From Siphonodentalium dalli (lineage: Eukaryota > Mollusca > Scaphopoda > Gadilida > Siphonodentaliidae): a stretch of 64,000 nt of DNA. The translations under genes and the position numbers were made by a program. The notes beneath the pieces are model-generated. The model saw only the letters and a list, made by a program, of their open reading frames with translations. It searched no databases and had not been told where the DNA came from. The DNA is taken from contig CP136061.1 of NCBI GenBank assembly GCA_032622095.1, forward strand, positions 36,523,797 to 36,587,796, in the 5' to 3' direction. The stretch's first letter is position 1; each line of letters begins with the position of its first letter. Of the stretch, positions 11,883 to 24,148 are shown piece after piece.

Positions 11883-12211
11883 CAGCCTGTTCTTGTGAAA
11901 ATAATACGGACTTATTTTGAATGTCACTTTCCAGTCCCATCTGGAGGTTATTTGAGGAAAACTACGCTCTATATGGGCGTAAAAATAAGCCCCCATAGAG
12001 TTTATTTCAATACGAAATAAGGTCATAGGCACTATATAAACTACTATGTTCATCGACACGACTTACCAGATGAACGCTCTTTATAACGTGTGTTCACTGC
12101 GGCCCTCGCCATTCAAGTGAATAACGGGTTTGAGCTTATTTCAGAATCAAATAAGTCCAATATGAACATACGTGGATATTTAGGTTCTATTTGCAGGAGG
12201 ATATGTTGGCT
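11883..12211 (+). mobile_element. Dispersed repeat R4, subfamily A
   Basis: It starts CAGCCTGTTCTTGTGAAAAT. It includes an inverted, colour-coded-looking pair of GCCCATATAGAG-type stretches (for example CTATATGGGCGTAAAA), AACGCTCTTTATAACG, CACTGCGGCCCTCGCC, and ends near GAGGATATGTTGG. Other A copies lie at 23069, 24542 and 31192. It is non-coding. Confidence 0.65.
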
Positions 12212-12399
12212 TTTTTATTCATTGAAAAAGATAATATAAATCTCATTAATAATCAGCATAATAACAAATTGCCAGACCATTTGCTATTTCTCATGAATCC
12301 ACTTCGATAACCTTGAGTACCGGTAGCTTTGACTGTTGTTTTACACAGCACTATGTGAACGCTCTTTATACTAACCATGCCAGAAACAAGTAAGAATGG

Positions 12400-12640
12400 A
12401 CGCTCTTTGTTGTCCCACCATGCAGGGAAACAAACCCTTGTTTATACGCCAATTTGGAAAGAAAACCCAGTCGTATTATGTTATCAGTCTGTCCATCCGT
12501 CCGCCTGTTAGCGTTTTGGCTCGATACCGACAATTCCAATGTAGGTTATTTAATCGGAATATTGAATGTTGTTATTTGCATCTCTCAGTCTAATCTGTTT
12601 TGAATTATTTGATTAGAACCAATGTGTGTTTCTCTGCCAA
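12400..12640 (+). repeat. Fragment of the repeat seen at 44229
   Basis: It shares CGTATTATGTTATCAGTCTG followed by a CCRTCCGTCCG run, and the phrase TCGATACCGACAATTCCA. It is preceded by GTTTATACGCCAATTTGG where the other copy has an ATACGCCCTTT end. It is non-coding and partial. Confidence 0.55.
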
Positions 12641-13673
12641 AAAATCAGGTAACATTCTAATATGGATTCGATCCAATTATTGCATAAGCTATGGCCATGC
12701 TCGTTTGTGTTACATCCACTTCAGTTGCCAAGCAGGGGTCAAAATATGACGATAAATACGTCAAATGTCCACGGACTTTATTCATATGCGACAGAACGAC
12801 TTATTTCGAGTCATAATTTAGAGATCAGGTCTCGACAATTATTCGGTATTGGAAAAGAAAAAAGTATAAAATTTTAGACTATTCCTGACATTGTAAAAAT
12901 AAAGAGCGTGTGTATCGCTTCTGTGCGAAAAATTAAAAACGGCTGAAAATTGCGTTTTGTTTAAAAACTAATGTAAGTCTAAATGTCATATCGAATTACA
13001 AACATTAACCGCGCGGCTTATGTACAGTAACTAACTGCATTATGAAATCGAGATATTTACTTATAATTACATCGCAATAACATATATTAACCTGAGATGC
13101 ATTTTGATTTGGAAAATAGTGTGAACTTTATAGTGACGTTGCTGTGACGAAATTCTTGCTCACCGTTCACTTCCGCCCAAATTAATTGTTTATAGTAGCA
13201 TGATGGAATCCATTACCATTGAGCATGATGTGATTTTATTCTTGTATGTGTACAAATATATTACCATTTCTTCTAAATTAGGTAGACATAATTTGTAGAT
13301 GCCATTGAGCTAATTGTACAATCGGTATGATTTTGATGTACATGTAACTTGAATGGACATGTCTGATTTACTGAAACAAGCACAACTTAAGTCTTTATTG
13401 TTTCACGCTGACGAAATTGAAGACCCATAGTCCGATTTGACACCAAAATAAAAATAACTTTCCAAAGTCAATTTCCAGCTAACGCGGAAGAAAATGAAAT
13501 ATACTCGTCATCACCATCATTCGTATTACACGCAATCCATAGACTCCGCCATAAATACGTCGAAATCGATCACAAAACTCGTAATTTAGAACTTTTGGTA
13601 TTGGCTACCGCTATTTTATTTCACATGGATAAACAAAGTTAAGCAAATTTTAACACAATGTGGTTAGCTTCAC
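12641..13673. other. No gene recognised
   Basis: A stretch near 12900-12960 (AAAGAGCGTGTGTATCGC, CTGTGCGAAAAATT) resembles the edge of the repeat at 17690-17730. Otherwise it looks like unique AT-rich sequence. Confidence 0.45.
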
Positions 13674-13677
13674 TTAA

Positions 13678-14171
13678 AGGCACGTGCGGCCTTAATTGTC
13701 GAAAATATTCATATTTGTTCCAAACACCGTAAACAGAAAAACATTAAAACGCATACAGTTCCGTTCATATATACCATGACCATCGCGTAAACAGCATGTT
13801 ATCATAAAGAACTACTATATTTTACCTAAGCAAGAGCCTGATTGTGTTACAGAAGACAGCACGATGCTACTGGCTAATCACACACACATGGCATATACGC
13901 TCTTTATTAGTTCCATATTAGGTATTCACCAACAAAGAACGCTCTTTATGTTTACCATCATAATATAAACAAACACCAGAAAAGTAACTTTTTATGCTTT
14001 TGTTTACATAACAATGGTCAAACATATGTCCATAACATACTGTTTGTGCGATATTTCTTATTTGTATATGGACAAAGTCTATCTACATTTTGATGTTCTT
14101 TCTGTTTGTGGCGGTTTTTGACGGGTGGAGATATTTTCACAGGATACACACAGCCAAGACCAACCGTGTCT
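13678..14171 (-). mobile_element. MITE-1 copy F
   Basis: The element is exactly 494 bp. TTAA lies on the left (13674-13677) and TTAT on the right (14172-14175), so one target copy has mutated. The ends are AGGCACGTGCGGCCTTAA and, on the other strand, AGACACGGTTGGTCTTGG. The right end abuts a Tx1/L1-like LINE fragment. ORFs inside it are shared repeat sequence, not genes. Confidence 0.85.
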
Positions 14172-14660
14172 TTATGGATATATATCAAATTCAATGTACT
14201 AAACGATTACTCTCATACATTGAGTGCATCATTATGTGTATATTCTATGATAAATGGAAGACTGATATAATATACGCTTCGGGTAGCAGGGAAATTATAT
14301 ACAAAATGTTCAAACATGATATCCATTTCGAAGATTACTTGAAGGTTCTTGACACCAGAAACTGGTTAATATTATGTAGATTTCGTACATGTAACCACCA
14401 GAAACCATAGAGACAGGCCGATGGAATAATATTGATCGAGTTGACATAATATGCTCAAAGTGTCACAAAAGCCGTATTGGTGATGAATTTCACTATTTAT
14501 TGGAATATGATGTGGGTTCTTTGCGGATGTAAGAAAATGCTTTTTACAACCAAAATATATTAGAAGAATAGATTCTACTGCGATGAATGAAATTCTTAAT
14601 ACGAAGAATCACAGACTATATATGTTCTTTCATTATGATCACCACGAACGTTTTCTCAGT
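14172..14660 (+). mobile_element. Tx1/L1-like LINE, C-terminal fragment
   Basis: The plus-strand translation contains KWKTDIIYAS, FKHDIHFEDYL, LCRFRTCNHQKP and, after one in-frame stop, ETGRWNNI. Next come CSKCHKSRIGDEFHYLLE and a decayed tail (FLQPKYIRRI). This is the zinc-knuckle C-terminus I associate with Tx1/L1-like ORF2 (FRTCNH, GDEFHYLLEC). No RT core is present. The element is truncated at the MITE-1 junction and decays after about 14660. Confidence 0.7.
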
Positions 14661-15362
14661 TCACTATTAATGCATGCAAATATCTAGGAGAGAAACACTA
14701 TATGGATTCCCATTCATTCATATATGCTGATGGTCAGATGCGGGGTTCGACAGATAGTCGGACTTTCTGTTTAACTCAGCTAACAGCACATCCGCATGGA
14801 TGAATAAGAACCAAGTAACTAAATATCTGCCAATGAGCGCAGTGAGTATCCGGGTTTATTCAGTTATAATTGATTATTTATAGTCATGTTATGATTGTCA
14901 CACTTGGATTCTATGTTAGTATATTAAAATATATATGCATGTTTCCCGGAATCAATTATACAATATAGTCACAACGGGTGAGCGAAATGACAACCAACGG
15001 GGTAAAGTTGTAAATCCACACCCCAGTTCTCAAAGTAAAATAACAAACTGAGTGTTCACCTGTGTAAGGCTTTGTAGCTTGCTGATATTGAATCCACATC
15101 AGCTCGACTCAATTGAGATGTTAATTTTAGTCTGGCATACATAATTATTCAGTATAAATACTAAAATTGACGGTATATGACCCTCTCATTTGTAGCTAAA
15201 ACTAAAACTTAACACACGATGGAACAAGGTTTCACACTTCGGACGATAATAAGCTAGTAGCGGTGTCAGAATTAAACTCCCAATATATTCATCGAATTTA
15301 AACATGCCATCGACCCGGAACCATATGTACATATCTATTATATAATTGCTATATGTATATTG
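14661..15362. other. No gene recognised
   Basis: This may include the 3' UTR of the preceding LINE fragment, but no tail repeat is visible. No other motif was noted. Confidence 0.4.
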
Positions 15363-15515
15363 TATATAGAGGATATATGAGTCCCCAGTTAATAGCGGAA
15401 TTTACAAAACAAGTCCAGTAAATTAGGAAAGGCTCGGTCCAGACCAAATATACGAACGAGTTTTGTAAATTTCGCTATGAACTTGGGACGAGTTGTAGAT
15501 TCTATTTATTACATG
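15363..15515 (+). repeat. Long hairpin repeat, family HP, copy 2
   Basis: The left end is TATATAGAGGAT and the right end TAGATTCTATTTATTACATG then ATCCAAAAC, as in copy 1. The stem at 15381-15410 pairs with 15460-15488. The inner segment TACAAAAC pairs with GTTTTGTA, where copy 1 has TATGAAAC with GTTTCATA. The loop carries GGCTCGG. Confidence 0.8.
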
Positions 15516-16940
15516 ATCCAAAACATCGACAAATACATACTTAAGTCAACAAATGGGACGCGAAGCTAACATTCTTCTATATGGCATGCAGTGTCGTTTC
15601 ACGTAACTATGTGTTGTTTGTCCGCGTAAAGAAATATAGTCCCAGATAGATAAAGACTCTTTGGCATATTTAATGGCGTATATTTAATGACATAACTTTT
15701 CAAACTCTGCATCCATTTGTTTGAAAAATATTGGAATCCATAGTAATTTGAGACGTATCGTACGGAGTGTAAACAGACGACAAACCGGAAGTCAAATGTC
15801 ACCTGGCACTATTTCCTGTTATTAAACGAACGTTTAATATCAAACGAACGTTTAATATCACAATTTATAGAATGGGTTTATTGAATGGAATAAGGGTAGG
15901 ATCATGTAATAAGTATACTTCTATAGTTATATACCACAGCATCCTTTTTGTAATACATAATGTATGTAATGTATTAACTTGGATGAGAATAAAGCATTGA
16001 TTGAAAATTTGGGAACGCAACTATGGACGCGCTTTATAAGAAGAGGTAATTGGAATGGTTGCTAGGATAACTAAAAATAAATATAACTAAAAATAAACCA
16101 GTGTTAAACTTCCTCTTTTGAAAGTAGATATTGGCCACCAAAAGCTCATATTAATGGGCTCGTCACGCCGATGTGATAATTTTCTGAGGTTGAATGGTGT
16201 CAAATCTGACAGCGCATCTTTAAAGTATGCGTCCACGGGAAAGTTTTTCGCATATTTATCAACAATATTTTTGTCCCAGTAACCGGGACATAGTATGATA
16301 GAAGTGAGCGTTGCTAAGTAAAATGTGAGTATTCACACTTAATTATGAAACATGACCAAAACATCAAGTGTCATCACGATCGATGTATTGTAAAATATGC
16401 CCATTATTTGTGCTAAGTAATTTTAGTGGTATTTATATGGCAACCAGCTCCGGATTGCAAAACCGCAATTCGAAATTTATCATGATAATGTAAAAAAAAT
16501 AGCGAACAAGTGCAGTGGTCTAAATTGACACCAAATTTTTGAAATTCCCTATATAAATGTAATTTTCACCTTACCATGCAATTAAAACTACTTGCATTCA
16601 CTGTCATTCGCATCACACATTCGTAGCTAACAAGTATGACAGGGCCTTCTGTGTGCCTTTAACAATCTTACTGTCACACCAAAACACATTTGCCTCTAGT
16701 ATGACGGTGAGAGAAGATGAATGTAACAACACGTTTGCCCAAAATCGACTGTAAAGAGCGATTAATGTTTAATCGATTTACCAATGACTGTGAAAGAACG
16801 GACGCTTTGTGTGTTACTCTTTGAAATCGGGTACTAGGAAATAACAGCTAAAACGGACAATACTCACTAGGACGTCCAAATAATGTCTACTTAATGTTGA
16901 AAGGGAATACGATATGTCACTCTATACACATGGTACTCAT
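15516..16940. other. No gene; one duplicated small palindrome
   Basis: Near 15822-15862 there are two tandem copies of an 18-bp near-palindrome (AAACGAACGTTTAATATC). The rest is unassigned, with scattered AAAGAGCG motifs (for example 16754). Confidence 0.45.
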
Positions 16941-16946
16941 AGCTTA

Positions 16947-17064
16947 TCATAAATAGATACAACAAACACGAACGCTCTTTATTAATATCATAAATAAATA
17001 CAACACACACGAACGCTCTTTATTAATATAATAAATAAATACCACAAACACGAACGCTCTTTAT
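16947..17064. repeat. Three tandem units of about 40 bp
   Basis: Each unit reads CATAAATAAATACAACACAC-like followed by GAACGCTCTTTAT, starting near 16947, 16987 and 17027. The ACGCTCTTTAT motif occurs once per unit. A fourth motif copy follows at about 17091. Confidence 0.8.
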
Positions 17065-17439
17065 ACCATGTCAGAAATATATATAAAATTACGCTCTTTA
17101 TTGTTTTAAGTTGAAGACAAACCAGGGCTCGACATATCTAAAGTAAATAATTTATAATTCGAACAAGTATTGCTGTTATAGAAAGTCCATATAAAGGTAT
17201 ATACATATTTATCGACATGTCGATTTTCGAAACCCCACCACAATGTATAGAAATATATCACAATTTCAGACCTCAAACTGCCCGATTCATAATGTTCGGT
17301 CCGCGTACTACATATGATGGTTAGCTCTTATGTAGTTCTGTGTTGGGGCGCAAACTATACGCACAATTTAATGCGAGATCCGTATAGTATTACTAAATTT
17401 ATGTGCCGTTTTCAACATTCCGCGCGAATGCACTTTATT

Positions 17440-17795
17440 TTTTCGCCATAGCATAAAAGTTATAGCCACATGGCGGTTTGCGCTCCAAAATACACCTGTT
17501 AATATTCGCTTTTGAATCTGTCCGTCTATGGGTATTATATGTCCCAGAAAACGCGTTGAAGTAATATAAAATACAACTTTGAACACGATGTTTGGGTCCC
17601 AAACAAACAATAGCCATGTGCACGGCGTGTAGCAGAAAAGAGCGTTGCGTGTTAGTCCAGTCCTGATATGGTATAAATAAAGAGCGTTTTTTTCAATTCT
17701 ATGCGAAAAATTGAAAACAGCTAGAAAATGACATGTATTTTCCAGAGCACACGAAGGCGGTATATCAATATTTCGTGCATTTGTCAACCGATCGT
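17440..17795 (-). mobile_element. Dispersed repeat R6, copy 1
   Basis: Read on the minus strand it matches 52030-52358 and, in part, 24765-24935. Shared landmarks are GTTTGGGACCCAAACA, an AATATACAACTTTGAACACG-like stretch, TTCAAAAGCGAATATTAA and TATTTTGGAGCG. The shared peptide CLGPKHR in ORFs of two copies is a by-product of the repeat. It is non-coding. Confidence 0.65.
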
Positions 17796-18355
17796 ATACC
17801 TCTTTCTAAATTACGTAGACACAATTTCGAAGGTCGAATGACCCCATGTCCTTTTGTCATATTATGTTTATAATAACGGAATCTAATTTCAATTCTGATG
17901 CGATAATTCCCATCACTTCGTTAAGTTTTATATGCTCTTATTGTTAAATGCGTGCATATCTATCCACTTAATTTGTATCCCTGGGTGTGCTAAAAGCAAT
18001 CATTATTAAGTTTAAAGAAACGTGACAGCACCAACTTATACATGGTGATGATTGCTTGGGTCAAATTCCGGCCCAGCTCAAGATCAAAATATGTTGTCAA
18101 TACTTGAATATGGCGACAGAAATTCCCATTAAAGCCACTGCATCTGCGCACAAATCGGATTAAGCATAAAACAAAAAAGAGCGTCCATTTTAACATATTC
18201 CTGATATGGTGTAAATAAAGAGCATTTTCCAGTCACTTCCAGTCAACTTCCAAGTATACATAAGTATAAGTATACATAATTCTTGGTGTTCAAATGACCC
18301 ACGTCCGTTTAAACATAGGACGGACGACGCTAAAACACTGCTTTCTTTCTTTTAA

Positions 18356-18796
18356 AGGTACGGTTGGCCTTGGCGGTGGGTATCCTGTGAAAATATACTT
18401 TGTTCGTATACAAATAAGAAATATCGCATAAACAGTATGTTATTGTCATATATTTGACCATTGTTATGTAAACAAAGGCATAACAAGTTACTTTTCTGGT
18501 GTTTGTTTATATTATGATGGTAAACATAAAGAGCGTTCTTTGTTGGTGAATTCCTGATATGGAACGAATAAAGAGCGTTTATGCCAGTTGTGTGTGATCA
18601 GCCAGCAACATTGTGCAGTCTTCTGTGACACAATCAGGCTCTTGCTTAGGTAAAATATAGTAAATCTTTATGATAACATGCTGTTTACGCGATGGTCATG
18701 GTATAAATGAACGAAACTGTATGCGTTTTAATGTTTTTCTGTTTACGGTGTTTGGAACAAATATGAATATTTCGACAATTAAGGCCTCACGTGCCT
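18356..18796 (+). mobile_element. MITE-1 copy E
   Basis: TTAA flanks both ends (18352-18355 and 18797-18800). The termini are AGGTACGGTTGGCCTTGG and the complement of AGGCACGTGAGGCCTTAA. At 441 bp it lacks about 50 bp near the left end (the TTTTTGACGGGTGG region). It is otherwise close to the 494-bp copies. Confidence 0.85.
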
Positions 18797-18800
18797 TTAA

Positions 18801-20485
18801 TATTCCATGTGTTCTTCATGAACTAATAATCATAATGACTGGAGAGAAAGTGCCACTTTTTGCTGAAAGTGGTAATATTATCGCACTTCCTTAACATTTC
18901 CCGTGGAAGAGATGCAGTCTATGCGGAATTAGTGCACATATTTATGAATCCGCTTTTTAAACCGGGGATTTTCATTAGAAACAAAAATTCTTGATTTATG
19001 GGTATAATTGTATGCTGCTACTCCAGCCTAATCTCCAAGAATATTTCAGGCCGTAGCCGTTTAGCGGAATGTGTCTTAATCTGACTTAACTGTAAAATCA
19101 CGCAATAAACTAAATGGAATGTCTAAGGTATTCTAGGCACTTATATTAGTAACATATTTGTTTAGGGCACACACAAAGGCACATAAATAAAAACAATGAA
19201 AACGCGCATGACACAAAAGTAATAATATAAAAAATAACCTAATCAAAATCAAAGCTAAACAAGACAACACGAGATTAAATTAAACAATAATATAAAGGGA
19301 AAAAAACAATAGATAAAAAATAAAAACAAAACTAAAAACAAAAACAAAACAAAAACTAAGGAAACAGACTGCAAATAAAAATAGATTAAGCGTACATGTT
19401 TTAAATCTAAGTTCGTGCGGCGTTCGTTTATTTCAGATTTCGTAATGTGTATCAACATAGTCATCCATTATGCCAATTCAATTTCCATAAAACAAGTTTG
19501 TTTTTCGGAGAAAAAAAAAGTCCTCACTATGCCTCTAAATTGTTACCATTCGCTTCCTTAAAATTCAATAAAACTTTTCGGTCAAAAATTTATGCAGCTT
19601 TCTGTACGGTCAACTTTTGGGGAATATTTATGTTATAGCAGTTTATTTTATAGCGAATTCACAAACTTACCGGCTCCTTGTAACAACTTCTTCACACAAG
19701 TGGCAAACAAATCCGAAAATTGCATATCCAAAGTAATTAAAGTTGAATCTAATGTAATTACTTACTTCTGATAGGACCGGGACGGCTCGCCATCATGTCT
19801 CACTTACTGGGAGATGTCACAGCGCTGAATGTCAGTGATAGTCAATAAACATCTTTAATAAACATACGCAGGAAAATGACATGGAAATCTTTGAGAACCG
19901 GAACAGGTGTGATATTAATTGAGCACCAGCGAGAGATGTTTTGAGGATGAAATGATTGATTGCGCCCACCAATCAATCAGCTCCTAATACCCACATAAAC
20001 ACAGGCTTAATAACTGTCCCCAGTAGCCAATGGGCCATCTTATAATGTATTCAACACTCGGCGTTGAGACGCAAAAATCAATGACAAAATGACTGTCTAT
20101 TAAACTAGTATTAAGAAAGAATTATATTGAGTTGGCTATTTGAAAGTGAAAATGATAATAATTAAGTATATCGACAGACGATGTTCACTGCGGCTACTCT
20201 ATTATTCCGAGATAAAGGCTTCGTCTTGAGACAATGGTTGAGCAGAACAGCATCTTGAATGACTACACGGCCTTTGCTGGAGGGATTGTTCTGAGAAGAA
20301 TATGTGCGCCCTGACGAACACCACTGAACTGTCCGGGAGTGTTAAAATACCAATAAGCCGATGAAGAAGACAATTCTGGCACTCGTTTGGCACGACTTTT
20401 TAATTCCCTGTGAAAATGTCAAATAGTAATCGACCTATTTACAAGTCTCCATGGCGGGTGGAGATCTATAACACCGAGATGTAGG
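18801..20485. other. No gene; A-rich tract
   Basis: Bases 19185-19390 are A-rich with AAAACAAAAACAAAAC runs, which gives a spurious hydrophobic ORF on the other strand. The remaining ORFs show no recognisable content. Confidence 0.5.
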
Positions 20486-20572
20486 GATAGATAATAGCGC
20501 ATCGTGTTCATTCTGAATAGATAATAGCGCATCGTGTTCATTAGGATAGATAACAGCACATCGTGCTCATTC
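20486..20572. repeat. Three tandem 30-bp units
   Basis: GATAGATAATAGCGCATCGT begins at 20486, with copies at 20516 and 20545; the third is slightly diverged. Confidence 0.85.
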
Positions 20573-20757
20573 GTTATAAAAGCAGAGGGCAAGACTATTT
20601 CGTGATAGTGTCATCCGCATTGATATTATTCAATATGTTGCACCATTTATGAAATATAAAAACATTTATTGCCACCATCTGAACAAATCCATGGCATTTG
20701 TTTGTGGTCTTATATCGACGTTTAAGAGAAGTCGTTTTACCTGCATTCATCTGTACA

Positions 20758-21413
20758 ACCTGTTCTCCCGAAAATCCGCACATTATCTGCTTATAATATA
20801 ACTTGTTTTAGTTAGATAATCTGCTGAGAATCGCCTCATATTGAGTCATAATGAGGCGATTATAAGCAAATTAAGTGCGGACAATGATACAAATAAGCCA
20901 ACTCACGACTTTTCAGGTATACCCTCTTTAACATGTGTTTTCACTGTGGCCGCGCCATAAAACGAAATAACGGACATTACTCCAATAGCTGCTTATTTCG
21001 GAATCAAATTATGTACCTATTTCATATTATAGGTCGATTATGTACCTATTTCATATTGTAGGTCGAGTATGTACCTATTTCATATTATAGGTCGATTATG
21101 TACCTATTTCATATTATAGGTCGATTATGTACCTATTTCATATTATAGGTCGATGTACCTATTTCATATTATAGGTCGATTATGTACCTATTCATATTAT
21201 AGGTCGATTATGTACCTATTTCATATTATAGGTCGATTATGTACCTATTTCATAGTATAGGTAGATTATGTACCTATTTCATAGTATAGGTCGATTATGT
21301 ACCTATTTCATATTATAGGTCGATTATGTACCTATTTCATATTATAGGTCGATTATGTACCTATTTCATAGTATAGGTCGATTATGTACGTATTGCGCGA
21401 GGGTATGTTGATC
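20758..21413 (+). mobile_element. Dispersed repeat R4-B carrying an expanded minisatellite
   Basis: Same order as the copy at 9827: CTGTTCTCCCGAAAATCCGC, GAGAATCGCCTCATATTGAG and its inverse, CCAACTCACGACTTTTCAGG, TTTTCACTGTGGCCGCGCC, then a TGCTTATTTCGGAATCAAAT block and an end near GAGGGTATGTTGATC. The block that is present once or twice in other copies (TATGTACCTATTTCATATTA) is here amplified about 13 times. Confidence 0.75.
21009..21391. repeat. 29-bp minisatellite, about 13 units
   Basis: The unit is TTATGTACCTATTTCATATT then ATAGGTCGA. One unit lacks 4 bp (near 21150) and another lacks 1 bp. Some units carry CATAGTATAGG instead of CATATTATAGG, and the shared variants suggest local unit spreading. 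Confidence 0.95.
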
Positions 21414-21443
21414 TATAATAGAGAACGTTTATTTTATCGTTAA

Positions 21444-21774
21444 CCCTTTACCCAACAGAAGGGCCCTGTGCCAATGCATTCTCTTATATATGCGAGTCGA
21501 CCATAGGTCGCCTCGCATATATAAGAGAATGCATTGGCTTAACACATTTTATTTAGGCCAATGCATTCTCTTATATATGCGAGGCGACCTATGGTCGACT
21601 CGCATATATAAGAGAATGCATTGGCACATGGCATAACTGTAGCTATCAGAATGTGGTCAATGAGCCGGTTCCAATGATATCCATATTTGTATGGTTTTAT
21701 TGAGACAGACCCAAGATAATTTAGGCTGTTGCAGCTTTATTTGGCCGGTTTTGGCCGGTTTGTTGGGTAAAGGG
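21444..21774. mobile_element. TTAA-flanked element carrying the double-hairpin module
   Basis: TTAA lies at 21440-21443 and 21775-21778. The termini are CCCTTTACCCAACA and its complement. Inside are two palindromic hairpins of about 70 bp in inverted orientation (21474-21540 and 21557-21630). Each is CCAATGCATTCTCTTATATA-type DNA folding on itself around GTCGACCATAGGTCG. The right TTAA is also the left TTAA of MITE-1 copy D. At 331 bp it is non-coding and piggyBac-like in target choice. Confidence 0.8.
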
Positions 21775-21778
21775 TTAA

Positions 21779-22272
21779 AGACACGGTTGGCCTTGGCGGT
21801 GGGTATTCTGTGAAAATATCTCCACCCGTCAAAAACCGCCACAAACAGAAAGAACATCAAAATGTAGATAGACTTTGTCCGTATACAAATAAGAAATATC
21901 GCATAAACAGTATGTTATGGTCATATGTTTGACCATTGTTATGTAAACAAAAGCATAAAAAGTTACTTTTCTGGTGTTTGTTTATATTATGATGGTAAGC
22001 ATAAAGAGCGTTCTTTGTTGGTGAATACCTGATATGGAACTAATAAAGAGCGTTTATGTCATTTGTGTGTGATTAGCCAGTAGTATTGTGCTGTCTTCTG
22101 TAACACAATCAGGCTCTTGCTTAGGTAAAATATAGAGGTCTTTATGATAACATGCTGTTTACGCGATGGTCGTGGTTATATATGAACGGAACTGTATGCG
22201 TTTTAGTGTTTTTCTGTTTACGGTGTTTGGAACAAATATGAATATTTTCGACAATTAAGGCCGCACGTGCCT
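21779..22272 (+). mobile_element. MITE-1 copy D
   Basis: The element is exactly 494 bp, flanked by TTAA on both sides (21775-21778, 22273-22276). The left end AGACACGGTTGGCCTTGG differs from most copies by a single base. The interior matches copies A, B and F throughout. Confidence 0.9.
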
Positions 22273-22276
22273 TTAA

Positions 22277-23068
22277 CCAAAATAGCGGAAAATATAAAAT
22301 GTTCTTGATATACATTCATACATGTCCGTTCCACATGAAGTGAATGTTCTTGGTGGATCTATGTAACCTAGTAGTATTGCGCTGATTGTGAGTAATTTTC
22401 AAACAGGCCTCTTGAAAGACTAGACGGTCGTTATATGTGATAAATTGGTACACAAAGCCAGATCACTACGTGAAAATGTGTAGTATATACTGGTTCACAG
22501 GCTCATACTTAATTAGCTATGGTCCATTGTCTATTTGCGATTGCTTTATTATTTTGGGGTTTAACGTCACATAGTAATCGACGTCAAATAATAATCGACC
22601 TATTTACTATGCGATATCACGTCTGGTGGAAATTCGATCAAGAATAAGCGTAGCAGCTATGTAACCGTGAGTAAGAGTCAAATCAGACACATACACAAAT
22701 ATAACAACCAGATCAGTGAGAGTGGAGTGATCTATTGTGTTCAGAATTATTCAGACTGGCCAGCGCGCACACATATGAATATAAATGTAACACAGGTAGA
22801 AAAATGTCTGGTAGCATCACACAGCAAACGGATATGCAGTTCATGCACTACTGCATCTACCCAAGTCATTAAACGCACAAGGCTCAATCGAGCTTCCAAA
22901 TTCTGTCTACGCAATTTGGAAAGAGGTTGACAAATACACGATATATTGATATACCGGCCTCATATGCTCTGAAATATACATTTGTACTTTCCAAAGTCAC
23001 AGCAATTTTCCAATTTTCGCACAGAAGTGAAACAAACGCTATTTATTTCTACCATATCAGGAATCAGC
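22277..23068. other. No gene; probable SINE or LINE tail on the minus strand
   Basis: GGGGTTTAACGTC near 22556-22570 is the complement of the GACGTTAAACCC end seen in the SINE-like repeat at 43380. A GTAATCGACCTATTTAC phrase near 22595 also occurs at 20418. The remainder is unassigned. Confidence 0.4.
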
Positions 23069-23235
23069 CTGTTCTCGTAAAATAAGCACGATATGGCTTA
23101 TTTTGAATGTAGCGTTTTAAGCCCATATAGAGCGTATTTGAGAACAAAATACGATATATATGGGCGTAAAATACGGCGTTCAAACTAAGCCCGTATAGTG
23201 CTTATGTCAATATGAAATAACTCCATATTCACAAT
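23069..23235 (+). mobile_element. Dispersed repeat R4-A, partial
   Basis: It starts CAGCCTGTTCTCGTAAAATA. It contains GCCCATATAGAGCGTATTTG and an inverted ATATATGGGCGTAAAATACG, and stops before the ACGCTCTTTAT part found in fuller copies. Confidence 0.6.
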
Positions 23236-23689
23236 GGGGCCATGTCTCTAGTCCGAAGGTTCTCTTTTCCGAAGTTTATTGTTATTTTAAAAGCTAATTC
23301 GATATTCTAAAGTATTGAGAGGGTTCTTCATACCGAAGACTCTTTATGAAGGAAATAAACTTAACAAATTAAAACAATAAATGTGATTTCCGTGGGTTTC
23401 CATAATATTCAATGTCATTACCTAGGAGGTTATTTCTGAAAACATGTTTACGACACACAATATAATACAAATATATTCAATAAACGAGATAAGTAATACA
23501 GATCATAAATAAATATATAAATAAACACGTAATACATAATAATGCATCACATGAATAATGTAATTCTAAACATACATGTGTACGTTACATATATAATATA
23601 GAAATGGCTGATTTAAGTTTCTATGAAAGGAAGACTCTACTCAAATGTTGTTGGTTTCTATATTCTCTGCTTCGTAGAATAAAGTCACC

Positions 23690-24148
23690 ATATGTGACCC
23701 GCCATATCAAATCCAGTCGTAAGTCGGGATTTGTTTTACCCTGTGCCAATGCATTCTCTTATATATGCGAGTCGACCATAGGTCGCCTCGCATATATAAG
23801 AGAATGCATTGGCCTAAATTGTTTTATCATTTAAAAAAAAAATGTTTCTTACAATTTTTAGAACATAAAATAAAAAACATCCATTACACTGCAGGGAACC
23901 CCACACATATAGAAGCATATAGAAGAGTGTCGTCTGCTCATGTTTGTCTGGGGCTCTGTATGGGTGAATTATAAAATTGTTAAAGAATGCAAGAAAAAAT
24001 TATTAAAATTATAAAAAATTGTTAGGCCAATGCATTCTCTTATATATGCGAGGCGACCTATGGTCGACTCGCATATATAAGAGAATGCATTGGCACAGGG
24101 TAAAAAAAATCCCGATTTACGACTGGATTTGATATGGCGGGTCACATA
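23690..24148. mobile_element. Double-hairpin element with long TIRs
   Basis: Outer inverted repeats of about 50 bp (ATATGTGACCCGCCATATCA ... GGGATTT, and its complement at 24103-24148) enclose the module CCCTGTGCCAATGCATT ... GGCACAGGG. The module holds hairpins at 23743-23813 and 24024-24094, each a near-perfect palindrome of about 70 bp, with an AT-rich spacer of ATTGTTAAAGAATG-like repeats. The total inverted-repeat arm is about 125 bp. No TTAA target is visible, unlike its relatives. Confidence 0.8.

Noticed and set aside
19255-19464. Hydrophobic minus-strand ORF that resembles a membrane protein.
   Set aside because: It is a translation of an AAAAC-rich low-complexity tract.
21009-21391. 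CRISPR-like array of regularly spaced 29-bp repeats.
   Set aside because: There are no unique spacers: the units are contiguous, and the genome is eukaryotic.
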